Positions 1-7,003 are shown, counted from the first letter of the stretch. The stretch is 64,000 bases of DNA from Clostridia bacterium (GCA_017466365.1 JAFTUG010000012.1:1-64000), one strand, 5' to 3'. The notes: generated by a model from the letters alone, not told the origin. Numbers and translations: made by a program.

Positions 1-7
1 CAAAATA

Positions 8-137
8 AAACAGCCGCTCGGGAGCGGCTGCCAGTGACAGTAATGCGCTGCTAAACCTTCAAAGCCCCTTTCAGGGGCAAAGCCAGTAATCGCCCCTTGA
101 AGGGGCAGTGCAAACCCCCGGCTCAGCCGGGGGTTTT
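8..137. repeat. Run of four GC-rich hairpins
   Basis: Four short inverted repeats follow one another: CAGCCGCT/AGCGGCTG (11-30), GCCCC/GGGGC near 64-79, GCCCC/GGGGC near 93-107, and CCCCCGGCT/AGCCGGGGG (115-134) followed by TTTT. AGTAAT occurs twice between them. Such strings of nested palindromes are common intergenic repeats in gut Clostridia. The last hairpin could also end a plus-strand transcript coming from left of the window. No ORF with a credible start lies here. Confidence 0.6.
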
Positions 138-322
138 GATTGCAAGGGATTTGAAAGCCTGTTAAAATGGAAAAAAATAAGGGGTTTTTATAAACCCCAA
201 CAGTTTAATGATAACACACGGATAATTCAATGTCAATATAAAAATTCAAAACTGATCGGCATAATAACCAAATTCTCTGTTTTAAATAATTGAAATAAGA
301 TAAATTTGTACAAAATTCCGTC

Positions 323-351
323 TTGAAAACTGATGGAATTCATGCTATATT
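323..351 (+). promoter_or_regulatory. Sigma-A promoter for a non-coding RNA
   Basis: TTGAAA (323-328), a 17-base spacer, then TATATT (346-351) with a TG two bases upstream (extended -10). The predicted start is near 358. No ORF with a ribosome site follows, so the transcript is probably non-coding. Confidence 0.65.
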
Positions 352-357
352 ATAGTC

Positions 358-659
358 AAGGAAAGGGTGATACCAATGAGAAGGTAAAAACCTTAAGACG
401 TGAAGATTTCAGATAAACAAAAATATAAAGAAATCAGAAAGTCTTAACCTACAGTCTTAAAGGAAGCGGAAATCAATAATCGCAAAATTTAAGATTGGAC
501 AATACCGCAGAAAGAGAGGTTAACCAAAGATGTTAGATAACAAGAATTCACAGAAATAACCCTTGGCTGAATGTGTAAAGAAACATCAGTCAAGGGTTAT
601 TTCCATTTTATGAATGGATTTGGTGCGTTGAAACCTTTTTGGGTTCGGCGCTTTTTTTT
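358..659 (+). ncRNA. Candidate structured non-coding RNA, about 300 nt
   Basis: Between a good promoter and a good terminator, paired segments nest without coding potential. AAGGT/ACCTT (381-385 with 390-394) closes an AAAA loop. AAGAC/GTCTT (395-399 with 441-445) encloses GATTTC/GAAATC (405-410 with 430-435). TTAACCT/AGGTTAA (444-450 with 517-523) encloses GCGG/CCGC (466-469 with 505-508) and AATC/GATT. A long arm GAAATAACCCTTG/CAAGGGTTATTTC (553-565 with 591-603) follows, then the terminator at 625-659. I could not assign it to a family with confidence; raiA-type or another clostridial RNA is possible. Confidence 0.55.
625..659 (+). terminator. Rho-independent terminator of the ncRNA
   Basis: Arms 625-635 and 641-651 pair with two G-U wobbles and one mismatch around a TTTTT loop, followed by eight T residues (652-659). 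Confidence 0.75.
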
Positions 660-690
660 AGGAGAATATGTTGCTCCGCAAAAGCTTATA

Positions 691-758
691 TCTCTCCTTC
701 AGTCCTACGGACAGCTTCCTCTGATGAGGAAGCCGGGTCATGAACCTTGAAGGAGAGA
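691..758. repeat. Cruciform palindromic intergenic repeat
   Basis: Outer arms CTCTCCTTCA (692-701) and TGAAGGAGAG (748-757) enclose two hairpins, GTCC-TAC-GGAC (702-712) and GCTTCCTC-TGAT-GAGGAAGC (714-733). The three-way shape and the CTCTCCTTCAGTC opening match short palindromic repeats scattered between genes in Ruminococcaceae. It carries no ORF. Confidence 0.65.
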
Positions 759-760
759 AA

Positions 761-1482
761 TTATAGCCCTAAAATTTGTTTTTTCTTTGAATCAAATTCT
801 TCTTGCGTGATGACATTCATGTCAAGAAGTTTTTTTAGTTTTATCAAATCGTTCGATGTGTCGGTTTTATCTGAAGATATATTAGAAGGTGCTTCTTTTT
901 TCTGCCTTTCGATTAAAAGTTTGTTTATTTCACTATACATTTCGTTGGCATTTTTGATAAGCAAAAATTTGATTTTTCCCGAAGCAGAAGAAACAGAAAC
1001 ACCTTTAAACATACGCAGTGTCGAGGTAGCTGAAATTGAGTCAAAAGGCAGGTCTACTCTTTTTCCCCATGCAACTCTGCCGTATATTCTTTTATCGGTT
1101 ACAACCATTTCGTATGATGACAGCCATAACTTAATTAAAAAAGCCAAAAGAGTTAATAGCGCAAAAGGACAAAAACCTACAACAAAAAATTCTAAAAAAT
1201 TAAATCTTGGTGGATTCATGTACATACAATCAAGTTTTTCAAATGAATCTACTATCTTTCTTGTAATATATCCGTTTTCTATCGGATAATCATATATATA
1301 TATTCAGTTTCATAACAGTATGAGCTATGTGTGTGTTCTTCATAAACATTGTATCTTCTGTTTAAATCTGATATTTCGTAAATAAAAACTATCAATAGAA
1401 ATATTAAACCTACAGCAACCAAAGATATTAATAGTTTTTTTACGCGGTACTGTTCACTTTTGATTATAATGTTTTCTTCCAC
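761..1482 (-). pseudogene. Membrane protein with bPH-like and SHOCT domains, frameshifted at an (AT)6 tract
   Basis: Two minus-strand reading frames form one gene. The first starts at GTG 1482 with AAGGAGG upstream, has a membrane segment (about residues 15-35), and hits a stop at 1279. The second resumes in another frame and ends at 761; it has a second hydrophobic stretch, a PH-like strand region (VVTDKRIYGR) and a C-terminal SHOCT helix pair with the pattern LKKLLDMNVITQEEFDSKK. The frames are joined by a run of six AT units at 1292-1303: removing one unit merges them into about 240 residues. This may be phase variation, recent decay or a sequencing slip. SHOCT proteins are often oligomeric membrane or nucleic-acid associated proteins; the role here is unknown. 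Confidence 0.7.
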
Positions 1483-1501
1483 AAATAAGCCTCCTTATTT
1501 T

Positions 1502-1518
1502 GACATTCACTGAATGTC
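1502..1518. promoter_or_regulatory. Operator copy 1 (17-bp palindrome)
   Basis: GACATTCACTGAATGTC is a perfect 8-bp inverted repeat around one central base. It lies just downstream of the predicted start of the leftward SHOCT gene, a repressor-like position. A near copy is at 1555-1571. Confidence 0.7.
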
Positions 1519-1530
1519 GATGTTGCTACG

Positions 1531-1559
1531 ATTATAACATATAATTTTCTTGTTGACAA
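1531..1559 (-). promoter_or_regulatory. Promoter of the SHOCT membrane gene
   Basis: Read on the minus strand: TTGTCA (1559-1554), 17-base spacer, TATAAT (1536-1531). Operator copy 2 overlaps its -35 and copy 1 covers the early transcribed region. A TATAAT at 1540-1545 on the plus strand could serve the XRE gene, with a weak -35. Confidence 0.65.
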
Positions 1560-1571
1560 GCACTAAATGTC
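1555..1571. promoter_or_regulatory. Operator copy 2
   Basis: GACAAGCACTAAATGTC matches copy 1 at 14 of 17 positions and keeps the GACA...CACT...AATGTC frame. It lies between the divergent promoters and the XRE gene, so autoregulation by that protein is likely. Confidence 0.65.
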
Positions 1572-1591
1572 AAAAAGAAAGAGGAAAATTT

Positions 1592-1834
1592 ATGTTTATA
1601 AATAAAACAGAAGAAGGTCTTAACAATATTTGCGGAAAAAACATCGCAAGACTTCGCATGGAAATGAAAATTTCTCAAAGAGAGCTTGCAGATATGATGC
1701 AGCTTGTGGGGATTGATATTGACAAAAATGCTGTGCAGAGAATTGAATGCGGTAAAAGATTTGTTACCGATATTGAGATTATTGCTTTTGCAGAGATTTT
1801 CAAGGTATCATATGATGAACTTTTATCAAAATGA
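1592..1834 (+). CDS. XRE-family transcriptional regulator, small
   Basis: This 80-residue protein is one helix-turn-helix domain of the lambda-repressor/HTH_3 type. The core runs from the IARLRMEMKISQRELADMM segment through the AVQRIECGKR recognition region to the FKVSYDELL tail. ATG 1592 has AGAGGAAA upstream; an in-frame TTG at 1550 lies inside the promoter and is not credible. It is divergent from the frameshifted SHOCT membrane gene and two copies of one palindrome separate them, so it probably represses that gene and itself. There is no effector domain. A hairpin terminator follows immediately. Confidence 0.85.
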   Translation: MFINKTEEGLNNICGKNIARLRMEMKISQRELADMMQLVGIDIDKNAVQRIECGKRFVTDIEIIAFAEIFKVSYDELLSK

Positions 1835-1838
1835 AAAC

Positions 1839-1878
1839 CGGAGTGATTCACTTTTGTGAGTCACTCCGTTGATTTTTT
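1839..1878 (+). terminator. Terminator after the XRE gene
   Basis: CGGAGTGATTCAC (1839-1851) pairs with GTGAGTCACTCCG (1856-1868), with one G-T pair, followed by TTGATTTTTT. It may also end the minus-strand operon whose last stop is at 1877. Confidence 0.75.
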
Positions 1879-2734
1879 AAAATCCGCCGCCGACGGTTAT
1901 TATGTAATCAATTTCCGCATCTGCGGTATGAACATTGATTCCGCTGATATTAACATTGCTTATGTCGGGGTCACAGGTATATTTCCATGTGCCTTTTTCG
2001 ATAATGCCGTTTTTGTTGATTTTAACCTTTACGGTTGCATTGACATAGTGAATGTCTATTTTTGCGTTGCTCAGGTCAACATCAAACTGCGGAAATTGCT
2101 CAATAACCTTTGAAATATCACCAAGAACGGATATTGCATGACCAACCGTGCCTTCGTGTTCATTGGCATGAATATCGTCAGTCTGGTCTTTCATTGACAT
2201 TTCAATAACGGTATATTCGCCGCTTTTATAGGCTTTCACACTCTTTGCATCATTTGCCGTGAGATTGCGGAAACCGCCCGTGATACCTTCAAATTCAAGG
2301 GCGTTCTTTTTGACAACCGATCTGATTGCAGGTTCAAGAATTTTGGTGAAAAATCCGAGCGCACCCTCGCCGTTATTGATAATCAGTTTGTTGAGTACCA
2401 TAATCTGACTTGATTTTGCGGTGGGGTTGGATTTTTCGGCAGCTTTCTTATAGAAATCAATTATTTCCTCGTTTGACCATTTAGAAGGGTCAACTGCAGC
2501 CTGAACGGCAGTGGCAGTTTCCGTGGCCGTTTCGATTAATGTATGCGACGTTACGATTTCTGCGTTTTCGGGGATTACGGTTTGGGTTATTTCTTCGGAA
2601 AAGTTTGTTTCGGGGATATGTGAATATGAAGGTGAATTGGGAACTGCTGTTGTTTCTTCTTCAGTGTTTTTACCGCATGCCGTGAATGAAACCAGCAATG
2701 TTAATGCGGTGAGCAACACAAGTGCCTTTTTCAT
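1877..2734 (-). CDS. Predicted lipoprotein of unknown function
   Basis: 285 residues. The N-terminus has a lysine pair, a hydrophobic core and the lipobox LVSFTAC, so it is probably anchored to the outer face of the membrane. A Thr/Glu-rich linker (about 25-80) follows. The rest is a soluble domain with a helical first half and a beta-rich end (KVKINKNGIIEKGTWKYTC, then an alternating Val/Ile/Asp tail). No catalytic motif was recognised. It is the last gene of the minus-strand run after the GH130 gene (16-bp gap), so it may act in the same sugar or envelope process, but this is inference. Confidence 0.75.
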   Translation of the reverse strand: MKKALVLLTALTLLVSFTACGKNTEEETTAVPNSPSYSHIPETNFSEEITQTVIPENAEIVTSHTLIETATETATAVQAAVDPSKWSNEEIIDFYKKAAEKSNPTAKSSQIMVLNKLIINNGEGALGFFTKILEPAIRSVVKKNALEFEGITGGFRNLTANDAKSVKAYKSGEYTVIEMSMKDQTDDIHANEHEGTVGHAISVLGDISKVIEQFPQFDVDLSNAKIDIHYVNATVKVKINKNGIIEKGTWKYTCDPDISNVNISGINVHTADAEIDYIITVGGGF

Positions 2735-2750
2735 AATAACACCCCTTGTT

Positions 2751-3701
2751 TTATTTAATTAAATCGTTCTTTTTTATGAAATCGATTGTTTCATCAACGG
2801 TTGTAAATGCCATTGCAACGCTTGTATCCGCAGCACCGTAATAGATTGCAATTCTGCCCGTTTCGCTGTCTGCAAGAGCTGCGCAGGGGAAAACAACATT
2901 CGGAACATCACCTACGCACTCATAAAGCTCGTGCGGAGCAAGAAGAAAGCAGTCTGCTCTGTGGAGAACCTTCCAAGGCTCGTCTTTGTCAAGAATTGCC
3001 GCACCCATTGCATAAGTGAAGCCGTTGCAGCTGGTGAGAACGCCGTGGTAGAACATCAGCCAGCCTTCGTCGGTTTCAATGGGGGTAGGTCCTGCGCCGA
3101 CCTTTGTCATTTCCCAATTTTTAACGGGGGACATAACAAATCTGTGCTTGCCCCAATAGGTCAAGTCCTTGCTGTGGCTGAGGAAAATATCGCCGTAGGG
3201 AGTGTGTCCTCTGTCGCAGGGACGGATAAGAAGCAAGTATTCATCATTGATTTTTCGGGGAAAGAGAACACCGTTTCTTGCAACGGGATAGCAGGCATCC
3301 TCAAGCTGCACCCACTCCTTGAAATCGGTTGTATAAGCAATGCCGATTGTTGTGCCGTGAGGAGTAAGGTTAACCCATGAGAGATAATATTTGCCGTCAA
3401 TGAGGCAGAGTCGGGGGTCATAGCCTCTGAAAATAACTTTTTCTTCAAGCTCCCAGTTGATTGCATCCTTGCTGTAGCCTACAACAAGGGTATGGTCACG
3501 GCTCATGACATCTACTCTGAAAACACCTGCAAAGCCGTCACCGTAGGGGACAACTGCGGAATTAAAAATGCTGTTTGCCATATAGAGATTGTCACGGGTT
3601 ATAACGGGATTGCCGCTGTAACGCCATACGGGATATTTATATCCTTCGGGTTTATCCTGCCAGGGGATATTGGGGATTTTATCACCGATAATTTTTGCCA
3701 T
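2751..3701 (-). CDS. GH130 family beta-mannoside phosphorylase or mannosidase-like protein
   Basis: 316 residues, the usual size for glycoside hydrolase family 130, five-bladed beta-propeller enzymes that phosphorolyse or hydrolyse beta-mannosides. The GYDPRL segment places the conserved general-acid Asp near residue 95. KVGAGPTPIETDEGWL followed by FYHGV, and YGAADT near the end, are family hallmarks. There is no signal peptide, which suggests cytosolic oligosaccharide phosphorolysis. GAGGTT precedes ATG 3701. It lies 15 bp downstream of the TetM-like gene and upstream of a lipoprotein; no mannan transporter is adjacent. The substrate cannot be set from sequence alone. Confidence 0.85.
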   Translation of the reverse strand: MAKIIGDKIPNIPWQDKPEGYKYPVWRYSGNPVITRDNLYMANSIFNSAVVPYGDGFAGVFRVDVMSRDHTLVVGYSKDAINWELEEKVIFRGYDPRLCLIDGKYYLSWVNLTPHGTTIGIAYTTDFKEWVQLEDACYPVARNGVLFPRKINDEYLLLIRPCDRGHTPYGDIFLSHSKDLTYWGKHRFVMSPVKNWEMTKVGAGPTPIETDEGWLMFYHGVLTSCNGFTYAMGAAILDKDEPWKVLHRADCFLLAPHELYECVGDVPNVVFPCAALADSETGRIAIYYGAADTSVAMAFTTVDETIDFIKKNDLIK

Positions 3702-3716
3702 AATTTAACCTCATTT

Positions 3717-5648
3717 CTATTTGATATGGCGCATTTGGTCAACATCCTGCCATTTAATCTCAAAGCCTGCTCCGTGAGAGCAGAAAACCGAGGATGAGGG
3801 GTTATCCAAATCACGCTCTTTTTCGTAGCCGATTTGTGCGATTATTTCGTCTGCGTTGTGGCACGGTCTGTAGCCGTTTTCGCGCATTGAAATAATGCCT
3901 TTGCCCGAGGTGTAATAAATAACCTCTTCGGGGTAATTCATAAACTCGGAAACAGGACCTGTTCCTTTTATTATTGCTTGGGTTTCCGTCATTTCGGGCG
4001 GCTCAAATTCACCGCATAGCCTTTGTATATCGGATATTGCTCTGCCCATGGAGGTTACGGGAATACGCAGAGTGAATGCATAATAAGGTTCAAGCAGAAG
4101 GTTATCAGCTTTTTCGAGACCCTGCCTTATCGCTCTGTAGGTTGCCTCCCTGAAATCACCGCCTTCTGTATGCTTGAGATGTGAACGGCCTGCGGTAAGA
4201 ATAATTTTAACATCGGTAAGCGGTGAACCCGTCAGAATTCCGAGATGCTCTTTTTCTGCGATATGAGTAAGAATAAGATGCTGAAAATTCGAGTCAAGAA
4301 CTTCAAGACTGCATTCATTTTCAATTATAATACCGCTGCCTCTCGGTGCGGGCTCAATGCGAAGCTGCGTTTCAGCATAGTGCCTCAAAGGCTCATAATG
4401 ACCGTAGCCCATGACAGGGGAGGTAACTGTTTCTTTGTAGAGAATCCTGCACGGACCGAATTCTATCTGCATACCGAAACGCTCTTTGACTAGAGATTGC
4501 AGGATTTCAAGCTGAATTCTGCCCATGACTCTTATTTGTATTTGCTCTTCATTTGAATATGAAGATATTTTAACTGAAAGCTCGGGTAATTCCTGACCGA
4601 TAAGCTTTAAATTTCTGTATGCCGTATGTATATCGGTTGAATCGGAAATGATAACCTGCGCCGAAAGAAGAGGGTTGAGCTTCGGCGGTTTATCGCTTTT
4701 TTCTCCGCAGGAACTCATTTTTTCGCCTGCCATAACAGAGGAAAGCCCCGTTACCGCACAAACGCTTCCTGCTGCAATCTCTTTTACGGTTTCAAACTTA
4801 TCGCCCGAATAAATTCTGATTTGGTCGATTTTCTCATCCCCAAGAGACTGCTTGACCGAAAGCTTGCCACCGGTTATTTTCATAAAGCTTAATCTGTTGC
4901 CCTGATTATCGTGGAGAATTTTATAAACCTTTGCACCGAATTCATCGGGATATTTCTTGAAAACCGTATATTTTTCAACAGCATCAAGCAAAGCATCTAC
5001 TCCTATATCCTGCAAGGCAGAGCCAAAAAAGCAGGGGAAAGCATCTCTTTGCGCAATTGCTTTTGATATTTCCGCCATGATGAATTTTTTATCACGATTT
5101 CCTTCGAGAAAAGCTTCAAGGAGCTCTTCGCTTATCATAGATAATTCTTCGTCAAGATTTTCTTCTTCCTGCGTAAAATCAATGCATTGAGAGTCGAGAC
5201 GTGACTTTAATTCTGCCATGAGAGCAGCTCTGTCAACGCCTTCACGGTCGGTTTTATTAATAAAAATAAAAACGGGGATTTGGTATTCTTCAAGCAGCTG
5301 CCAAATTGTTTCAGTATGGCTCTGTATACCGCTTGCGCCGTCAATTACAAGCACCGCATAGTCAAGAATGCCGAGGGTACGCTCCATTTCTGCCGAAAAA
5401 TCAACGTGACCGGGAGTATCGACAAGGGTGAAGTGCTTTTCTCCGAGCATAAACGGATTTTGCTTTGAAAAGATTGTTATTCCGCGGCTTCTTTCAAGCT
5501 CATGCGAGTCAAACCACGAGTCTTTTTTGTCAACACGACCCAACCGACGGATTGCACCTGCTCTGTAAAGAACGGCTTCCGTCAGCGTAGTTTTGCCTGC
5601 ATCAACATGGGCAAGTATTCCAATTATGCTCTCGTTTGAACGGCTCAT
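3717..5648 (-). CDS. TetM/TetW-like translation-factor GTPase (probably housekeeping)
   Basis: 643 residues, the length of tetracycline ribosomal-protection proteins, with an EF-G-like layout. G motifs are clear: AHVDAGKT (13-20), RGIT, DTPGH and NKTD. Domains II, III and the C-terminal EF-G-like domains follow. The sequence differs widely from what I recall of TetM, TetO and TetW, and the C-terminal VFCSHGAGFEIKW tail marks the chromosomal branch often labelled translation factor GTPase. I therefore expect a ribosome-associated GTPase rather than a resistance determinant. A promoter (TTGCCT-N17-TATAAT) overlaps the end of pnuC upstream. TGAGGT precedes ATG 5648. Confidence 0.85.
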   Translation of the reverse strand: MSRSNESIIGILAHVDAGKTTLTEAVLYRAGAIRRLGRVDKKDSWFDSHELERSRGITIFSKQNPFMLGEKHFTLVDTPGHVDFSAEMERTLGILDYAVLVIDGASGIQSHTETIWQLLEEYQIPVFIFINKTDREGVDRAALMAELKSRLDSQCIDFTQEEENLDEELSMISEELLEAFLEGNRDKKFIMAEISKAIAQRDAFPCFFGSALQDIGVDALLDAVEKYTVFKKYPDEFGAKVYKILHDNQGNRLSFMKITGGKLSVKQSLGDEKIDQIRIYSGDKFETVKEIAAGSVCAVTGLSSVMAGEKMSSCGEKSDKPPKLNPLLSAQVIISDSTDIHTAYRNLKLIGQELPELSVKISSYSNEEQIQIRVMGRIQLEILQSLVKERFGMQIEFGPCRILYKETVTSPVMGYGHYEPLRHYAETQLRIEPAPRGSGIIIENECSLEVLDSNFQHLILTHIAEKEHLGILTGSPLTDVKIILTAGRSHLKHTEGGDFREATYRAIRQGLEKADNLLLEPYYAFTLRIPVTSMGRAISDIQRLCGEFEPPEMTETQAIIKGTGPVSEFMNYPEEVIYYTSGKGIISMRENGYRPCHNADEIIAQIGYEKERDLDNPSSSVFCSHGAGFEIKWQDVDQMRHIK

Positions 5649-5677
5649 ATTACCTCATTAATAATATTATATAAAAC

Positions 5678-5706
5678 ATTATATCAAAGCCTTTACGATA
5701 AGGCAA
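5678..5706 (-). promoter_or_regulatory. Internal promoter before the TetM-like gene
   Basis: Minus strand: TTGCCT (5706-5701), 17-base spacer, TATAAT (5683-5678). It lies at the pnuC stop, so the GTPase gene can be transcribed apart from the pnuC leader control. Confidence 0.55.
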
Positions 5707-6391
5707 TATCGGATTTTTGTCTTTCGGATATTCTTTTCCAATTTATGAAGCCGTAAATGTCGTTAACGAGAAAAACAGCAAAGCAGATTATAACGGAAAG
5801 ATAGGAGATATCCGTCATTGCCGCCATTATCCAGAGAATAATCAGAATTATATCGTTTGCTGCATATGCAATCGCAAAGTATGCACTTCTGCGGAAGGTG
5901 AGATAAACCGCAATGAAACTGGTTGTAACGGACAGTGTGCTGAAAAAGAGATTTACCGTATTGAAGTATTTGAGGATGTAATAGAAAATAACGGTAATAA
6001 CAGCGGACAGAATAAACATAAAAACGGTTTCTTTTTTGCTTATGTGATTAACTTTAACCTCGGATTTTTTGCCTTTATACGGATTTTTAAGCCACGAAAT
6101 CAGCGAAAAAGCCGCCATGGGACCCGTCATGCCGACATAGGTTATCATTTCTCCGTAATATGCAAACGAAAATGAAATGATGCCGTATAAAATGCTGAAA
6201 ATTACCATAAGCAGCTGACCGAGGGGGTTGCCTTTTGCGTTAAAAATTAGCGAGGTTACTCCTATCAGCGAGGCAGAAAGAGTGAGATAATTCTCTCTGT
6301 CAAAAATAACAAATGAAACAATAATCAGCAAAACAGAGCAAACCCACAATGCGATTTCACCTTTTGAGAAATAATTTATAAGTTTTTTAAT
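5693..6391 (-). CDS. pnuC: PnuC-family nicotinamide riboside/vitamin transporter
   Basis: 232 residues with about seven membrane segments. Family signatures are the early SLIGVTSLIFNAKGNPLGQ segment and the late pair ANDIILIILW and VNDIYGFINWKR, which carries the substrate-site Asn/Trp residues. PnuC proteins equilibrate nicotinamide riboside or related vitamins across the membrane for intracellular phosphorylation. TTG 6349 is too far inside: the conserved N-terminus KKLINYFSKGEIALW extends upstream without any ATG, GTG or TTG. The only start with good spacing to GGAGGG (6403-6398) is ATT at 6391-6389. The leader carries a terminator-like hairpin. Substrate choice (nicotinamide riboside or another vitamin) is inferred. 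Confidence 0.85.
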   Translation of the reverse strand: MKKLINYFSKGEIALWVCSVLLIIVSFVIFDRENYLTLSASLIGVTSLIFNAKGNPLGQLLMVIFSILYGIISFSFAYYGEMITYVGMTGPMAAFSLISWLKNPYKGKKSEVKVNHISKKETVFMFILSAVITVIFYYILKYFNTVNLFFSTLSVTTSFIAVYLTFRRSAYFAIAYAANDIILIILWIMAAMTDISYLSVIICFAVFLVNDIYGFINWKRISERQKSDIALS

Positions 6392-6406
6392 AATAATCCC
6401 TCCAAT

Positions 6407-6459
6407 AAAAAAACATCCGCAAACATATCTTCAAAGACCTAACGATATGTTAACGAATG
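6407..6459 (-). terminator. Leader terminator/attenuator upstream of pnuC
   Basis: On the minus strand CATTCGTTAACATATC (6459-6444) pairs with GATATGTTTGCGGATG (6429-6414), followed by seven U and then, within a few bases, the pnuC GGAGGG ribosome site. Placing an intrinsic terminator directly before the start site is typical of riboswitch or attenuator control. Upstream CTGCC/GGGTAG and ATGC/GCAT pairings could form a competing structure. I could not name an aptamer class. Confidence 0.65.
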
Positions 6460-6503
6460 CTTATGCATCTTACTACCCGGTGGCAGCTCCATATTTGTTT
6501 TCT

Positions 6504-6535
6504 ATTATATTACCTTATATGAATAATAAAGTCAA
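6504..6535 (-). promoter_or_regulatory. pnuC promoter
   Basis: Minus strand TTGACT (6535-6530) with TAATAT (6512-6507) at 17 bases, or the better TATAAT (6509-6504) at 20 bases. This gives a leader of roughly 110 nt ahead of pnuC. Confidence 0.5.
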
Positions 6536-6574
6536 GGAGAGATTTCTCATAACGTCAAAAAATACTATCTCGTT

Positions 6575-6590
6575 GTTAGTATCAACTAAT
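6575..6590. promoter_or_regulatory. GTTAG-N6-CTAAC-like element 1
   Basis: GTTAG-TATCAA-CTAAT. It lies upstream of the feo promoter, between feoA and the divergent pnuC promoter. It matches two further copies at 6684 and 6988 except for the last base. Confidence 0.5.
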
Positions 6591-6647
6591 CTTTTTGTGA
6601 AAACTGACGAAATTAAAATCTGACGGAATTTTTATCCTTAAAAGCTG

Positions 6648-6676
6648 TTGACAAAGGGTGAAAAAAGATTTAATAT
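6648..6676 (+). promoter_or_regulatory. feoA promoter
   Basis: TTGACA (6648-6653), 17-base spacer, TAATAT (6671-6676). Predicted start near 6683, directly at operator copy 2. Confidence 0.75.
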
Positions 6677-6683
6677 AAAGACG

Positions 6684-6699
6684 GTTAGAAAGAGCTAAC
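6684..6699. promoter_or_regulatory. GTTAG-N6-CTAAC element 2 at the feo start site
   Basis: GTTAG-AAAGAG-CTAAC is a perfect inverted repeat at the predicted feo transcription start, a classic repressor site. An iron-responsive DtxR/IdeR-type or Fur-type regulator is the obvious candidate, but no regulator gene is in the window. Confidence 0.6.
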
Positions 6700-6733
6700 T
6701 TGCGAGATTATTTTATGGAATCAGGTGAATTTT

Positions 6734-6946
6734 ATGACTTTGCTTGACGCACAGGAAGGTAAAGAATATATAATTCAGAGCATTGAAACTGATGATGAAG
6801 AATTGGATGCTTTCCTTTTCTCTCTCGGCTGCTACAGCGGCGAGCCTATTACCGTTGTTTCCCATATTAAGGGCGGCTGCGTAGTGTCAATCAAAGACGG
6901 CAGATACACCATCGATAATCAGCTTGCGGAAGCAATTGCAATCTGA
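6734..6946 (+). CDS. feoA: FeoA ferrous iron transport accessory protein
   Basis: 70 residues, an SH3-like FeoA domain that works with the FeoB permease at the membrane. The recognisable core is FLFSLGCYSGEPITVVSHIKG, then the short strand pair VVSIKDGRYTID and the tail NQLAEAIAI. ATG 6734 has AGGTG upstream; a GTG three codons earlier sits on that ribosome site and is rejected. The feo promoter and an operator-like palindrome lie directly upstream. feoB follows after 132 bp containing a small hairpin (AAAAGTA 6956-6962 with TACTTTT 6973-6979) and a third palindrome. Confidence 0.9.
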   Translation: MTLLDAQEGKEYIIQSIETDDEELDAFLFSLGCYSGEPITVVSHIKGGCVVSIKDGRYTIDNQLAEAIAI

Positions 6947-6987
6947 TGCGATATAAAAAGTAGTCTGCCGATTACTTTTCACCTGTG

Positions 6988-7003
6988 GTTAGCCAATACT
7001 AAC
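6988..7003. promoter_or_regulatory. GTTAG-N6-CTAAC element 3 between feoA and feoB
   Basis: GTTAG-CCAATA-CTAAC, a perfect copy of element 2 but for the spacer. No clear internal promoter was recognised. It may act as a second operator or in mRNA structure. Confidence 0.55.

Noticed and set aside
747-1289. 180-codon plus-strand reading frame
   Set aside because: It is the antisense shadow of the SHOCT gene; it begins inside the repeat without a ribosome site and has no domain character.
1550-1591. TTG start giving a 94-residue XRE protein
   Set aside because: The TTG lies between the promoter and operator copy 2, whereas ATG 1592 has a proper ribosome site.
3717-5648. Acquired tetracycline-resistance gene
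   Set aside because: Only the fold and G motifs agree; divergence and genomic context without mobile elements favour a resident factor.
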